From: an uncultured Bacteroidales bacterium
GTDB taxonomy: Bacteria; Bacteroidota; Bacteroidia; Bacteroidales; FEN-979
DNA: 64,000 bases
Assembly: GCA_903875045.1 (NCBI GenBank)
Contig: CAIQUS010000135.1
Coordinates: forward strand, 1 to 64,000
Direction: 5' to 3'
The notes under the pieces are model-generated. The model did no database searches and was not told the DNA's origin. It worked only from the letters and a program-made list of their open reading frames with translations. Positions 52,660 through 61,042 of the stretch are shown in pieces (positions within the stretch are counted from its first letter, which is position 1; each line of letters opens with the position of its first letter). The translations under genes and the position numbers were made by a program.

Positions 52660-53064
52660 ATGAAATCGGCTTATATCATATTTCTCCGGCAATTGCTGCT
52701 CTTTTCAGCCATCCTGGGATCGATTGTACTAATTTCCAGGTTTCTGCTTCCCGGAACTTTCTTTTCACCTGCACTTCCTTTCCTGTTTGTCTTTTTCATC
52801 GCCACCACACTTCTTTCCTTTTATTACCTGTTACAATCAACACAAAAACGGTTCATCAAATTCGTAAATACTTTTCTGTTAACCATTCTCGTTAAACTTT
52901 TTTTATATGCAGGTGTCATGATGGCTTATGCCTTTTCAAACCGGAGCGATGCCATACCCTTTATGCTCGGATTTTTCATACTGTACCTGTTTTACACCAT
53001 TTTCGAATCCGCCAGCATCATTAAATATACCCAACCTTCCAAACCGGATAATAAGGTTGATTAA
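52660..53064 (+). CDS. Four-helix membrane protein (possible AtpI-like subunit)
   Basis: A 134-residue protein almost entirely membrane-embedded, with four hydrophobic segments (about 6-26, 33-56, 67-87 and 93-113). Position directly after atpZ, size and topology recall the small 'subunit I'-type proteins that precede atpB in Bacteroidota. The sequence itself has no diagnostic motif that I can name, so the identity is inferred from context. It is followed not by atpB but by a pterin synthase gene with its own promoter. Confidence 0.55.
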   Translation: MKSAYIIFLRQLLLFSAILGSIVLISRFLLPGTFFSPALPFLFVFFIATTLLSFYYLLQSTQKRFIKFVNTFLLTILVKLFLYAGVMMAYAFSNRSDAIPFMLGFFILYLFYTIFESASIIKYTQPSKPDNKVD

Positions 53065-53071
53065 AAAACAA

Positions 53072-53079
53072 TATCTTTG
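53072..53079 (+). promoter_or_regulatory. Candidate promoter -7 element for the pterin synthase
   Basis: TATCTTTG, an exact TAnnTTTG match, 18 bp before the ATG at 53098. It also shows that an earlier in-frame ATG at 53077 is not the start, as it lies in the element. Confidence 0.5.
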
Positions 53080-53097
53080 TTTCCAAATTCATGTGAA

Positions 53098-53511
53098 ATG
53101 GTTTACATTACACGCCGCGAACATTTCAGTGCAGCCCATCGTCTTTTTCTGCCGGAATACACGGATGACGAGAATTTCGAGATCTTCGGGAAGTGTTCAA
53201 ACCCCAACTGGCATGGACATAATTACATCCTTTTTGTGACGGTTAAAGGAGAAGCGGATCCTGGAACAGGGTTGGTTGTTCATCTTCGTCATGTGAGTAA
53301 ATTAATTGAAGAGAAAATCCTGAAAAAGGTCGATCATAAAAACCTGAATCTCGAAGTTGATTTTTTATCAGGGAAAGTTCCGACAAGTGAAAATGTCGTC
53401 ATTGGAATCTGGAATGAATTGGCCGGTGATATCAGAAAATTCGGATGCTTTTTGCACTGTGTTCGTCTTGAGCAGTCAGAAAATAACATTATTGAATATT
53501 TTGGCGATTAA
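53098..53511 (+). CDS. 6-pyruvoyl-tetrahydropterin synthase / QueD-family protein
   Basis: A 137-residue zinc enzyme acting on dihydroneopterin triphosphate. Zinc ligands are in HFSAAHRL and HGHNY; the catalytic Cys is in the FGKCSNPNWHGHNY stretch, the arrangement of PTPS proteins and some QueD (6-carboxy-tetrahydropterin synthase) homologues. The family alone cannot separate a tetrahydropterin role from queuosine synthesis. The adjacent folE, which supplies the substrate, supports a pterin pathway. It is 17 bp before folE. Confidence 0.85.
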   Translation: MVYITRREHFSAAHRLFLPEYTDDENFEIFGKCSNPNWHGHNYILFVTVKGEADPGTGLVVHLRHVSKLIEEKILKKVDHKNLNLEVDFLSGKVPTSENVVIGIWNELAGDIRKFGCFLHCVRLEQSENNIIEYFGD

Positions 53512-53528
53512 TTAAAATATAAATTCTT

Positions 53529-54143
53529 ATGGCCATAAAACGAAAGCTTAATTACGAAAAAGTCGAAGAATTCGATGAAAAAACCACCGAAGAACTGGCT
53601 ATGCATTATAAAGAGATTCTTCGCCTGATTGGTGAGAATCCTAACCGCGAAGGACTGGAAAAAACGCCATTGCGTGTTGCAAAAGCCATCCAGTTCCTTA
53701 CCCAGGGTTATGCACTTGATCCAAAGGAGATACTTAGTTCGGCAAAGTTCAGGGAAGATTACCGGGAAATGGTTATTGTGAAAGATATTGAAATCTACTC
53801 TCTTTGTGAACACCACATGGTCCCGTTCATCGGCAAAGCCCATGTAGCTTATATCCCGGATAAGTACATCACCGGGTTAAGTAAAATCGCAAGAGTGGTC
53901 GATATCTATGCCCGCCGGTTGCAGGTACAGGAGCGGCTTACCATGCAGATTAAAGATGCCATCAATGACACACTGAAGCCCCTGGGGGTTGCAGTTGTAA
54001 TTGAGGCACAACATTTGTGTATGGCCATGCGCGGTGTTCAGAAACAAAATTCTGTCACAACGACATCCGATTTTGTGGGTGCGTTTGAAAGGGATAAAAC
54101 CCGTGCTGAGTTTTTACACCTGATTAGTACTAAACTTCACTAA
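53529..54143 (+). CDS. folE: GTP cyclohydrolase I
   Basis: This 204-residue zinc enzyme converts GTP to dihydroneopterin triphosphate, first step for folate, biopterin and queuosine. The zinc/catalytic blocks are [11 protein letters not shown] (Cys and His ligands) and [11 protein letters not shown] (second Cys). The N-terminus is short of regulatory extensions. It is 17 bp after the PTPS/QueD gene, its likely pathway partner, and is followed by a 9-bp repeat array. Confidence 0.96.
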   Translation: MAIKRKLNYEKVEEFDEKTTEELAMHYKEILRLIGENPNREGLEKTPLRVAKAIQFLTQGYALDPKEILSSAKFREDYREMVIVKDIEIYSLCEHHMVPFIGKAHVAYIPDKYITGLSKIARVVDIYARRLQVQERLTMQIKDAINDTLKPLGVAVVIEAQHLCMAMRGVQKQNSVTTTSDFVGAFERDKTRAEFLHLISTKLH

Positions 54144-54144
54144 T

Positions 54145-54224
54145 GAAAACAATGAAAACAATGCATAAGACTTAAAATTGCTTACTTTGCTTACATTGAA
54201 TTCATTGCTTGCATTGCTTAAATT
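54145..54224. repeat. 9-bp periodic repeats between folE and the BI-1 gene
   Basis: Two identical 9-bp units, GAAAACAAT, lie at 54145-54162. Five units at 54180-54224 follow the pattern GCTTACTTT, GCTTACATT, GAATTCATT, GCTTGCATT and GCTTAAATT. The left and right parts are partly complementary, so the RNA could fold back; whether this acts as a terminator is unclear. Confidence 0.75.
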
Positions 54225-54233
54225 AATTTAACC

Positions 54234-54240
54234 AAGGAGG
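54234..54240 (+). promoter_or_regulatory. Strong Shine-Dalgarno site for the BI-1 gene
   Basis: AAGGAGG lies 7 nt upstream of the ATG at 54248. It is a textbook anti-SD match, unusual for Bacteroidota, where most genes have A-rich leaders with no clear SD. Confidence 0.75.
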
Positions 54241-54247
54241 ACAAAAA

Positions 54248-54985
54248 ATGTTTGAACAGACGAATAACAGAGGATTTTTTACAGCACAACAGGGCACACA
54301 GGATGCGGCTGTTGCAAAATCATTTATGACACAGGTGTTCGGATGGATGACCCTGGCTATGTTTGTAACTGCCATTACAGCATATTGGTTCAGTTCATCT
54401 GAATCGCTGATGAGCAGTTTAAGAAATGTGGAAACAGGCGGAATGACTCCTTTGGGGTGGATTGTTACGCTCGCTCCAATCGGATTTGTTTTGTTAATGT
54501 CGTTTGGGTTCCAGCGATTGTCGCCTGCCGTTTTGACACTTTTATTCATCTCTTTCTCTGTGCTGATGGGTATGAGCCTGAGTTTCATTTTACTTATTTA
54601 TACCGCCGCTTCGGTGTATAAGACCTTTGCCATTACGGCTGCCATGTTCGGCATCATGGCTGTAACAGGGTATACCACCAAAACGGACCTGACAAAGTTC
54701 GGCAGCATTATGATGATGGGACTGATTGGGCTTATGGTTGCCATGCTGGTGAATTTTTTCCTGCAAAGTGGTGTGATGGATTATATCATCAGTGTGATCG
54801 GTGTTTTAATTTTCACCGGATTAACCGCTTATGACGTCCAACGTTTAAAAAGGATGGGTGCCGGCGCAGGAGAATATGGCGAAGCGAATACCAAAAAACT
54901 GAGCATACTCGGGGCACTCACATTGTATCTCGATTTTATCAATCTGTTTATGTTTCTGCTGAGATTCCTGGGAGACCGAAAATAA
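54248..54985 (+). CDS. Bax inhibitor-1 / YccA-family membrane protein
   Basis: A 245-residue protein with seven hydrophobic segments spread from about residue 32 to 243. Family features are the YDVQRLKRMG stretch near the C-terminus, with the acidic residue of the di-aspartyl pH-sensor region, and a GALTLYLDFINLFMFLLRFLGD end. Bacterial BI-1 homologues conduct calcium or interact with FtsH; the exact role here is unknown. It is 41 bp ahead of fabD and has a strong Shine-Dalgarno site. Confidence 0.92.
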   Translation: MFEQTNNRGFFTAQQGTQDAAVAKSFMTQVFGWMTLAMFVTAITAYWFSSSESLMSSLRNVETGGMTPLGWIVTLAPIGFVLLMSFGFQRLSPAVLTLLFISFSVLMGMSLSFILLIYTAASVYKTFAITAAMFGIMAVTGYTTKTDLTKFGSIMMMGLIGLMVAMLVNFFLQSGVMDYIISVIGVLIFTGLTAYDVQRLKRMGAGAGEYGEANTKKLSILGALTLYLDFINLFMFLLRFLGDRK

Positions 54986-55026
54986 ATGCAAATTACAAAA
55001 TGATAACATCGTAAAACAACCGAATT

Positions 55027-55917
55027 ATGAGAGCGTTTGTGTTTCCCGGGCAGGGTGCCCAGTTTGTTGGGATGGGCAAGGACTTGTATGAAAATTCCCC
55101 ATTGGCCAAAGAAATGTTTGAGAAATCCAATGAAATTCTGGGATTTCGGATTACTGACCTTATGTTTGCAGGCACCGATGAAGACCTTCGTCAAACGAAA
55201 GTTACTCAGCCTGCTGTTTTCCTTCATTCTGTGATTCTTGCTGCAACCCTTGGTGATAACTTTAACCCTGAAATGGTGGCAGGTCATTCACTTGGAGAAT
55301 TCTCAGCCCTGGTTGCGAACAAGGCATTGACTTTTGAGGACGGGCTCCGGCTTGTTTCGGCCCGGGCCCGGGCCATGCAGAAAGCCTGCGAAATCGAACC
55401 CTCAACCATGGCAGCCATCCTCGGGCTGGAGGATGCCAGGGTAGAAGAGATCTGTAAATCTATTGAGGAAATAGTGGTTCCTGCCAATTACAACAGTCCC
55501 GGACAACTTGTCATTTCAGGGAGTATCAAAGGAATTGAAATTGCATGCGAACGGATGAAAGCTGCAGGTGCCCGAAGGGCTTTACCGCTCAAAGTAGGTG
55601 GTGCTTTCCACTCACCTCTGATGGAACCTGCGCGTTTGGAGCTAGCTCAGGCAATCGATGCAACGATGGTAAGCATACCTGTGTGCCCAATTTACCAAAA
55701 TGCCACCGGGTGCAGGGTAACCGATCCATCAATCATCAAACAGAACCTTATTGCTCAACTTACAGCTCCGGTATTATGGACACAGATGGTTCAGAATATG
55801 ATCACCGATGGTGCCGACACTTTCGTTGAGTCAGGTCCCGGGAATGTTTTGCAGGGTTTGATCTCTAAAATAGGCAACGTAGAGACGATGCATGCATCGT
55901 CTCTACCGTTATCGTAA
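55027..55917 (+). CDS. fabD: Malonyl-CoA:ACP transacylase with repeat-coded C-terminus
   Basis: It loads malonyl groups on acyl-carrier protein for fatty-acid synthesis. The 296-residue enzyme has FPGQGAQFVGMG at the start, the catalytic Ser in GHSLGEFSAL, the Arg of SARARAMQKA and the His of GAFHSPLM. The last residues (about 286-295, VETMHASSLP) are coded by a 28-bp perfect palindrome that also lies at the convergent end with rfbB, so the native tail seems to have been replaced. The catalytic core is intact, so activity is expected. Confidence 0.95.
   Translation: MRAFVFPGQGAQFVGMGKDLYENSPLAKEMFEKSNEILGFRITDLMFAGTDEDLRQTKVTQPAVFLHSVILAATLGDNFNPEMVAGHSLGEFSALVANKALTFEDGLRLVSARARAMQKACEIEPSTMAAILGLEDARVEEICKSIEEIVVPANYNSPGQLVISGSIKGIEIACERMKAAGARRALPLKVGGAFHSPLMEPARLELAQAIDATMVSIPVCPIYQNATGCRVTDPSIIKQNLIAQLTAPVLWTQMVQNMITDGADTFVESGPGNVLQGLISKIGNVETMHASSLPLS
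55879..55906. repeat. fabD: 28-bp perfect palindrome inside the fabD tail
   Basis: GTAGAGACGATGCA (55879-55892) is followed directly by its exact complement TGCATCGTCTCTAC (55893-55906). It begins 39 bp and ends 11 bp before the end of fabD. It resembles dispersed palindromic elements with GTAGAGACG ends. No T-run follows, so it is not a standard terminator. Confidence 0.9.
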
Positions 55918-55925
55918 CAAAAACG

Positions 55926-56975
55926 CTATCGTTTAGTATATTGATTGTCGTAATATTTCTGGTAATCACCTGAAGTGACATTTTTCATCCACTCTTCGTT
56001 GGCCAGATACCAATCAACTGTTTTTTCCAAACCTTCGGCAAACTGCAAACTTGGCTTCCATCCCAGTTCCTTCTGGATTTTTCCTGAATCAATGGCATAA
56101 CGTAAATCGTGACCAGCCCTGTCTTTCACATAAGCGATCAGGTTGACAGAGGTGCCGGCTGACCGTTTAAGTTTACGGTCCATGATTTCACATAACAAAT
56201 GGATCAGCGCAATGTTTGTCCATTCGTTATGTCCGCCAATATTGTAGGTTTCGGCAATTTTTCCTTCATGGAAAATGAGGTCGATGGCACTTGCATGATC
56301 CTCAACAAATAACCAGTCGCGAATATTTTCACCCTTTCCGTAAACAGGTATCAGCCTGTTGTTTTTGATATTGTGGATGGCCAGTGGGATTAGTTTTTCA
56401 GGGAACTGAAAGGGACCATAGTTGTTTGAACAATTCGATATCAATGTTGGTAAACCGTAGGTATGATTATACGCCCTTACCAAATGGTCGGAACTTGCCT
56501 TTGAAGCAGAGTAAGGGCTGCGGGGGTCGTAGGGGGTATTCTCATAGAAAAAACCGGTCTTCCCAAGTGAACCGTACACCTCATCGGTGGAAATATGATA
56601 GAATTTTTTATTTGTATGATCTGTCCATATCTCCCGTGCGGCATTCAGGAGGTTAACGGTACCAAGGATATTGGCATAAATAAACTCCATCGGGCTGCTG
56701 ATCGACCGGTCAACGTGCGATTCGGCGGCAAGATGTATTACCCCATCAAACCGGTATTTTTTAAACAGCACTTTCATCAGTTCCCCTGCGGTTATATCCG
56801 CTTTGACAAACTCATAATTGGGCTCATTTTCGATATCTCGCAGGTTGGCCAGATTTCCTGCATAGGTCAGATTATCGAGGTTTACGATTTTGTATCCAGG
56901 ATATTTTTTTACAAACCTGCGAACGACATGAGAGCCGATGAAACCGGCACCCCCGGTGATTAAGATAGTTTTCAT
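55926..56975 (-). CDS. rfbB: dTDP-glucose 4,6-dehydratase
   Basis: A 349-residue extended SDR. NAD-binding GGAGFIGSHVVRRF is at residues 8-21. The STDEVYGSLG segment carries the catalytic Thr-Asp-Glu group, and YSASKASSDHLVRAY the YxxxK pair. It forms dTDP-4-keto-6-deoxyglucose for rhamnose and related sugars. No rfbA, rfbC or rfbD is here, so the rest of that route must be elsewhere. It is 44 bp after galE and ends 8 bp from the fabD stop. Confidence 0.94.
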   Translation of the reverse strand: MKTILITGGAGFIGSHVVRRFVKKYPGYKIVNLDNLTYAGNLANLRDIENEPNYEFVKADITAGELMKVLFKKYRFDGVIHLAAESHVDRSISSPMEFIYANILGTVNLLNAAREIWTDHTNKKFYHISTDEVYGSLGKTGFFYENTPYDPRSPYSASKASSDHLVRAYNHTYGLPTLISNCSNNYGPFQFPEKLIPLAIHNIKNNRLIPVYGKGENIRDWLFVEDHASAIDLIFHEGKIAETYNIGGHNEWTNIALIHLLCEIMDRKLKRSAGTSVNLIAYVKDRAGHDLRYAIDSGKIQKELGWKPSLQFAEGLEKTVDWYLANEEWMKNVTSGDYQKYYDNQYTKR

Positions 56976-57009
56976 AATTTTCCTTTTCTAACTAACATTG
57001 CTTAACTTT

Positions 57010-57033
57010 CGCTATTTCACTATTTCGCTATTT
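57010..57033. repeat. galE: Three-unit 8-bp tandem repeat at the galE 3' end
   Basis: CGCTATTT, CACTATTT and CGCTATTT on the plus strand. It spans the galE stop codon and codes for its last residues (KEIAK). Confidence 0.8.
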
Positions 57034-58048
57034 CTTTTTTTGCCAACGCCTGTTCCCATTTCCAGGCTGACCTGGTCATTTCATCCAGATTTTTTTCAGC
57101 TTTCCAACCCAACTCCTTGTTGGCAAAATCGGTATCAGCCCAAACCTTAACGATATCGCCGGGCCTGCGTTCTTTGATTTCGTAATTCAGCTTCACCCCG
57201 GAAGTGGATTCAAAAGATTTAATGACTTCCATCACTGAAAAACCATTTCCGGTTCCGAGATTGAATGTTTCAATATTCTTCTTCCCTTTTTCCCCTGTAA
57301 GTCGTTCAACAGCTATCACATGCGCTTTAGCAAGATCAACCACATGGATGTAATCGCGGATGGCTGTACCGTCAGGGGTATCATAATCATCGCCCCAAAC
57401 CCTTAAGAAAGGGCGTTTTCCGATAGCTGTTTGGGTAATATACGGCATCAGGCAATTTGGAACACCCAGGGGAAGTTCGCCAATAAAGGCTGTTTCATGT
57501 GCCCCGATCGGGTTAAAGTATCTTAGAAGGATTCCCCGGATATTAGCGCTGATACTGGTATCTGTGATGATTTCCTCGCAAATCTGCTTTGTGTTTCCAT
57601 AAGGCGAAGCTGCTTTTTGAACCGGAGTATCCTCACGGGCAGGAAGCACATCAGGCTGTCCGTAAACTGTGCAGGATGAAGAAAAAACAATATCTCGGAT
57701 AGTATTATCAATCATACCCTGAAGAATATTGACCAAAGATAACAGGTTGTTCCGATAGTACATCAAGGGTGCCTCGACAGATTCACCTACAGCCTTGAAT
57801 GCGGCAAAATGAATAACGGCACTGATGTCGTTATGTAACTTGAAAAACGTGGCAGTTTTTTCAGGATCAGTGAGGTCAAACTTTTCGAATAACGGTTTCT
57901 TCCCTGAAATTTTTGCAATGTTATCCAGCACATCAATGGATGAATTTGACAAATTGTCAACGATGATCACTTCATATCCCTTTGCCTGGAGTTCAACCAC
58001 CGTGTGAGATCCGATGTAACCTGTTCCTCCTGTTACTAATATTTTCAT
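57020..58048 (-). CDS. galE: UDP-glucose 4-epimerase
   Basis: A 342-residue SDR enzyme interconverting UDP-glucose and UDP-galactose (or the N-acetyl forms). NAD-binding GGTGYIGSHTVVEL is at the N-terminus, FSSSCTVYGQPD holds the catalytic Ser/Thr and YGNTK the YxxxK pair. The frame opens eight codons upstream at 58072, but the ATG at 58048 gives the family start MKILVTGGTG. The final residues are coded by an 8-bp repeat array. Confidence 0.94.
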   Translation of the reverse strand: MKILVTGGTGYIGSHTVVELQAKGYEVIIVDNLSNSSIDVLDNIAKISGKKPLFEKFDLTDPEKTATFFKLHNDISAVIHFAAFKAVGESVEAPLMYYRNNLLSLVNILQGMIDNTIRDIVFSSSCTVYGQPDVLPAREDTPVQKAASPYGNTKQICEEIITDTSISANIRGILLRYFNPIGAHETAFIGELPLGVPNCLMPYITQTAIGKRPFLRVWGDDYDTPDGTAIRDYIHVVDLAKAHVIAVERLTGEKGKKNIETFNLGTGNGFSVMEVIKSFESTSGVKLNYEIKERRPGDIVKVWADTDFANKELGWKAEKNLDEMTRSAWKWEQALAKKEIAK

Positions 58049-58130
58049 AGAAAACTTATTTGAGAGTGACACCTTAAAAACATGGGCAAGTTAATGAATA
58101 TCGGACAAAACACAATGATCGTGTGAAATA

Positions 58131-59126
58131 TTATGATTTTTTAGCAATTGTTTTCAAAATAGGATGATAATCGCCCATTAATCCTACCGGTGCGCTGTTA
58201 CGTATGTTGCAAACAATGTTGATGCTTTGCTTGGCATCCATGAGGCCATATCCCCGGCCTGCAATAATTTCGCGGTACATTTCTGTATGAAGGTCGCTGA
58301 ACCCATCGCTGAATTCAATTTCCTGCTGGCCCATGAGGAGTGAGCGATAGGTACGTTTTCCAGATTTGCGGACATCTTCGGGGATGTCATCGTAATCGAT
58401 GCTTAAAAACCATCTGATGTTGGCATGTTCAAGTTGGAGGAAGCCGCCTGCTTTGGCACTTTCCAGGACATGGACTGTATTTTCTTTCATTTTTCCAAAA
58501 ACCCAGGTAAGCATGTCAAAAAAATGGACCCCTATGTTTGTCGCGATGCCACCTGATTTTGAGGTATCACCCTTCCAGGAACGCGCATACCAATTGCCCC
58601 TGGATGTGATGTAAGTGAGATCGAGATCATATATCTTATCCTTTGGCCCATGAAGAATTTGTTCGCGAAGGGCCTTGATTGAGGGATGTAAGCGCAATTG
58701 AAGGATTGAAAAAACTTTTTTACCTGTTTCACTTTCAATTTTACCCAGCGCATCGAGATTCCAGGGATTCAGCACGATTGGTTTCTCACAAATGGCATGG
58801 GCATCGTTGCGTAATGCAAGGCGTATATGTGAATCGTGCATATAGTTCGGAGAGCAGATGCTTACATAATCAACCTTTTTATCATCAATCTGTTTTTTCG
58901 ATCGGGCAAGGCGGTGTAATTTGTCGAGATGCCGGTCGAAACGTTCGGGTTCAATAAAAAAATCGGCATTGGGAAAATAACTGTCAATGATACCTACCCC
59001 GTCGTAAGGATCAAGGGCACAAACCAGTTGATTTCCGGTATCCTTGATAGCCTTCATGTGACGGGGGGCGATATAGCCGGCTGCGCCGATCAGTGCAAAA
59101 TTATGGGGTCTGTGTTTATGATTCAT
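58131..59126 (-). CDS. Gfo/Idh/MocA oxidoreductase (WbpB/WlbA-like)
   Basis: A 331-residue NAD(P)-dependent sugar dehydrogenase. The Rossmann fold starts HNFALIGAAGYIAPRHMKAI; ICEKPIVLNPWNL is the EKP motif. The rest forms the sugar-binding lobe (RGNWYARSWKGD, GIATNIGVHFFDML). Sequence and neighbours fit WbpB/WlbA, which oxidises the 3-position of UDP-GlcNAcA. It is 3 bp after the acetyltransferase gene. WbpA (the 6-dehydrogenase) and WbpI (the 2-epimerase) are not in the window. Confidence 0.82.
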   Translation of the reverse strand: MNHKHRPHNFALIGAAGYIAPRHMKAIKDTGNQLVCALDPYDGVGIIDSYFPNADFFIEPERFDRHLDKLHRLARSKKQIDDKKVDYVSICSPNYMHDSHIRLALRNDAHAICEKPIVLNPWNLDALGKIESETGKKVFSILQLRLHPSIKALREQILHGPKDKIYDLDLTYITSRGNWYARSWKGDTSKSGGIATNIGVHFFDMLTWVFGKMKENTVHVLESAKAGGFLQLEHANIRWFLSIDYDDIPEDVRKSGKRTYRSLLMGQQEIEFSDGFSDLHTEMYREIIAGRGYGLMDAKQSINIVCNIRNSAPVGLMGDYHPILKTIAKKS

Positions 59127-59129
59127 AAA

Positions 59130-59717
59130 TTATTGTCCAAGTTTGATTACTTTACCTTCATTCGTGAGCTCATATTTCTCGAGGCTTTCAGGGCACACGG
59201 CGATATTTTTTTCATCAAAATGCAATCGATGGCCATATTCACTCATCCAGCCCATCTGACGACCCGGATTGCCAACGATCAGTGCATAGGCCGGTACGTT
59301 TTTGGTAACAACAGCTCCTGCACCGATGAAGGCAAATTCACCAATTTCATTGCCACAAACGATGGTGGCATTTGCACCTATGGATGCACCTCGCCTGACG
59401 TTGGTCGCCTGATATTGGTCTCTGCGCAAAATATGACTCCGGGGATTAATGACATTGGTAAAAACCATGGATGGCCCAAGGAAAACATCATCATCACAAA
59501 TCACGCCTGTATAAATCGAAACATTATTCTGAACCTTCACATTTCTGCCCAGTACCACATCGGGTGAAATCACCACATTTTGGCCAAGGTTGCAATTTTC
59601 TCCGATCACACACCCCTTCATAATATGGGCAAAATGCCAGATTTTAGTTCCTTTTCCTATTTTACAACCTTCATCTATAATAGCCGATTCATGGGCAAAA
59701 TATTCTGCGTCCATCAT
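59130..59717 (-). CDS. Hexapeptide N-acetyltransferase (WbpD/WlbB-like)
   Basis: A 195-residue left-handed beta-helix acyltransferase. Hexapeptide repeats run through most of the chain ([63 protein letters not shown]). WbpD/WlbB acetylates the 3-amino group of UDP-GlcNAc(3NH2)A. Its start overlaps the aminotransferase stop by 1 nt (TAATG), so the two are probably translationally coupled. Confidence 0.83.
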   Translation of the reverse strand: MMDAEYFAHESAIIDEGCKIGKGTKIWHFAHIMKGCVIGENCNLGQNVVISPDVVLGRNVKVQNNVSIYTGVICDDDVFLGPSMVFTNVINPRSHILRRDQYQATNVRRGASIGANATIVCGNEIGEFAFIGAGAVVTKNVPAYALIVGNPGRQMGWMSEYGHRLHFDEKNIAVCPESLEKYELTNEGKVIKLGQ

Positions 59718-60847
59718 TATTGGTTTAAAAATTCAACTACACTTTGGGTGATATGAGCTAATTGTTCTGTATCCAGTTCTGTATGCATTGGCAGTGAAAA
59801 AACAGTTTCACAGAGATGCTCTGTTACGGGGAAATCACCTGGTTTGTAACGTGGATCAAGATACGCTTTCTGCATGTGTAAAGGTACCGGGTAATAAATC
59901 ATGGCCGGGATATCTTTGGATGCAAGATACTCAATCAATGCCTTTCTGTCAACATTCCGGGTTTCAAGCGTATACTGATGAAACACATGTGTCGATCTGG
60001 TAAAACGGCATGGTGTTTTCAGTCGGGGATTATTTGCGAAAGCATTGTCATAAAAATCAGCAGCGAGGCGTCTTTTGGCGGCATATTCATCGAGATGCCC
60101 TAGCTTAACGTTCAGAATAGCTGCCTGGATGCTGTCGAGGCGGGAATTGACCCCGACATAATCGTGGTAATATCGTACGGTCATGCCATGGTTAACAACA
60201 ACACGCATTTGCCTGGCAAGTTCGTCGTCGTTGGTAAAAATGGCTCCGCCATCACCGTAACAGCCCAGGTTTTTCGATGGAAAAAACGAAGTACACCCAA
60301 TGTGGCCGATGGTGCCTGCCTTTTTCCTTTCCTGATCTTTAAAAATATAATCCGATCCGATGGCCTGGCAATTGTCTTCGATTACATGGAGATTGTGTTT
60401 ACCTGCAATTTCCATGATCTCCTCCATCGGGGCAGTTTGTCCAAAAAGGTGAACAGGTACGATGGCTTTTGTTTTTGGTGTGATGGCCCGTTCAATTGCC
60501 CTGGGATCAATGTTGAAGGTATCTGGATCAACATCAACCAAAACAGGGGTAAGTTTCAGCAGGGCTATAACTTCGGCTGTAGCAATAAAGGTAAAGGAGG
60601 TGGTGATCACCTCATCGCCTGGCTTAAGATTGAGCGCCATCATGGCAACTTGCAGGGCATCGGTACCGTTGGCACAGGGGATCACGTGTTTTACTCCAAG
60701 ATACTGCTCAAGGTTTTTTTGGAACGTTTGAACAGCAGGGCCATTGATAAAGGCGCAGGCGTCAATTACCTCCTGGATGCCTTTGTCTATTTCAGTTTTG
60801 ATGTTGAGGTATTGACTACGCAAGTCAACCATCTGGATTTTCTTCAT
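59717..60847 (-). CDS. DegT/DnrJ/EryC1/StrS aminotransferase (WbpE/WlbC/PorR-like)
   Basis: A 376-residue PLP aminotransferase making a 3-amino sugar nucleotide. The PLP Lys is in [15 protein letters not shown]. Family blocks include [46 protein letters not shown] and [12 protein letters not shown]. In Porphyromonas PorR, a homologue, contributes to A-LPS. It leads the aminotransferase-acetyltransferase-dehydrogenase operon from a strong promoter. Confidence 0.86.
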   Translation of the reverse strand: MKKIQMVDLRSQYLNIKTEIDKGIQEVIDACAFINGPAVQTFQKNLEQYLGVKHVIPCANGTDALQVAMMALNLKPGDEVITTSFTFIATAEVIALLKLTPVLVDVDPDTFNIDPRAIERAITPKTKAIVPVHLFGQTAPMEEIMEIAGKHNLHVIEDNCQAIGSDYIFKDQERKKAGTIGHIGCTSFFPSKNLGCYGDGGAIFTNDDELARQMRVVVNHGMTVRYYHDYVGVNSRLDSIQAAILNVKLGHLDEYAAKRRLAADFYDNAFANNPRLKTPCRFTRSTHVFHQYTLETRNVDRKALIEYLASKDIPAMIYYPVPLHMQKAYLDPRYKPGDFPVTEHLCETVFSLPMHTELDTEQLAHITQSVVEFLNQ

Positions 60848-60884
60848 CTGGATCAGTTTTTTTGAGTTTCCATAAAAATTCGCG

Positions 60885-60916
60885 CAAAGTTAAAGAATAA
60901 TTCCACCTGGATCAAA
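60885..60916 (-). promoter_or_regulatory. Promoter for the WbpE/D/B-like operon
   Basis: The minus strand has TTTG (60913-60916), 20 nt, then TAACTTTG (60885-60892), a full consensus match. The predicted start is near 60878, giving a leader of about 30 nt before the aminotransferase ATG. Confidence 0.65.
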
Positions 60917-60998
60917 CACCTTTTTGCCATTACTATTTCTTTTGATAAAACAGGAAATATTGATGACCTGAGGGAATGAAAAATTAGTTGATTTTCTC

Positions 60999-61006
60999 TA
61001 TTTTTG
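60999..61006 (+). promoter_or_regulatory. elbB: Candidate promoter -7 element for elbB
   Basis: TATTTTTG, matching TAnnTTTG, 36 bp before the elbB ATG. No clear -33 element was seen. Confidence 0.4.
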
Positions 61007-61042
61007 ACATGAAATTTCAGACTTATTTAAAATCGCAGAGAA

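Noticed and set aside
60164-60865. Rightward 233-codon open frame antisense to the aminotransferase
   Set aside because: The aminotransferase on the other strand has a clear family match; the antisense frame has low-complexity content and no motif.
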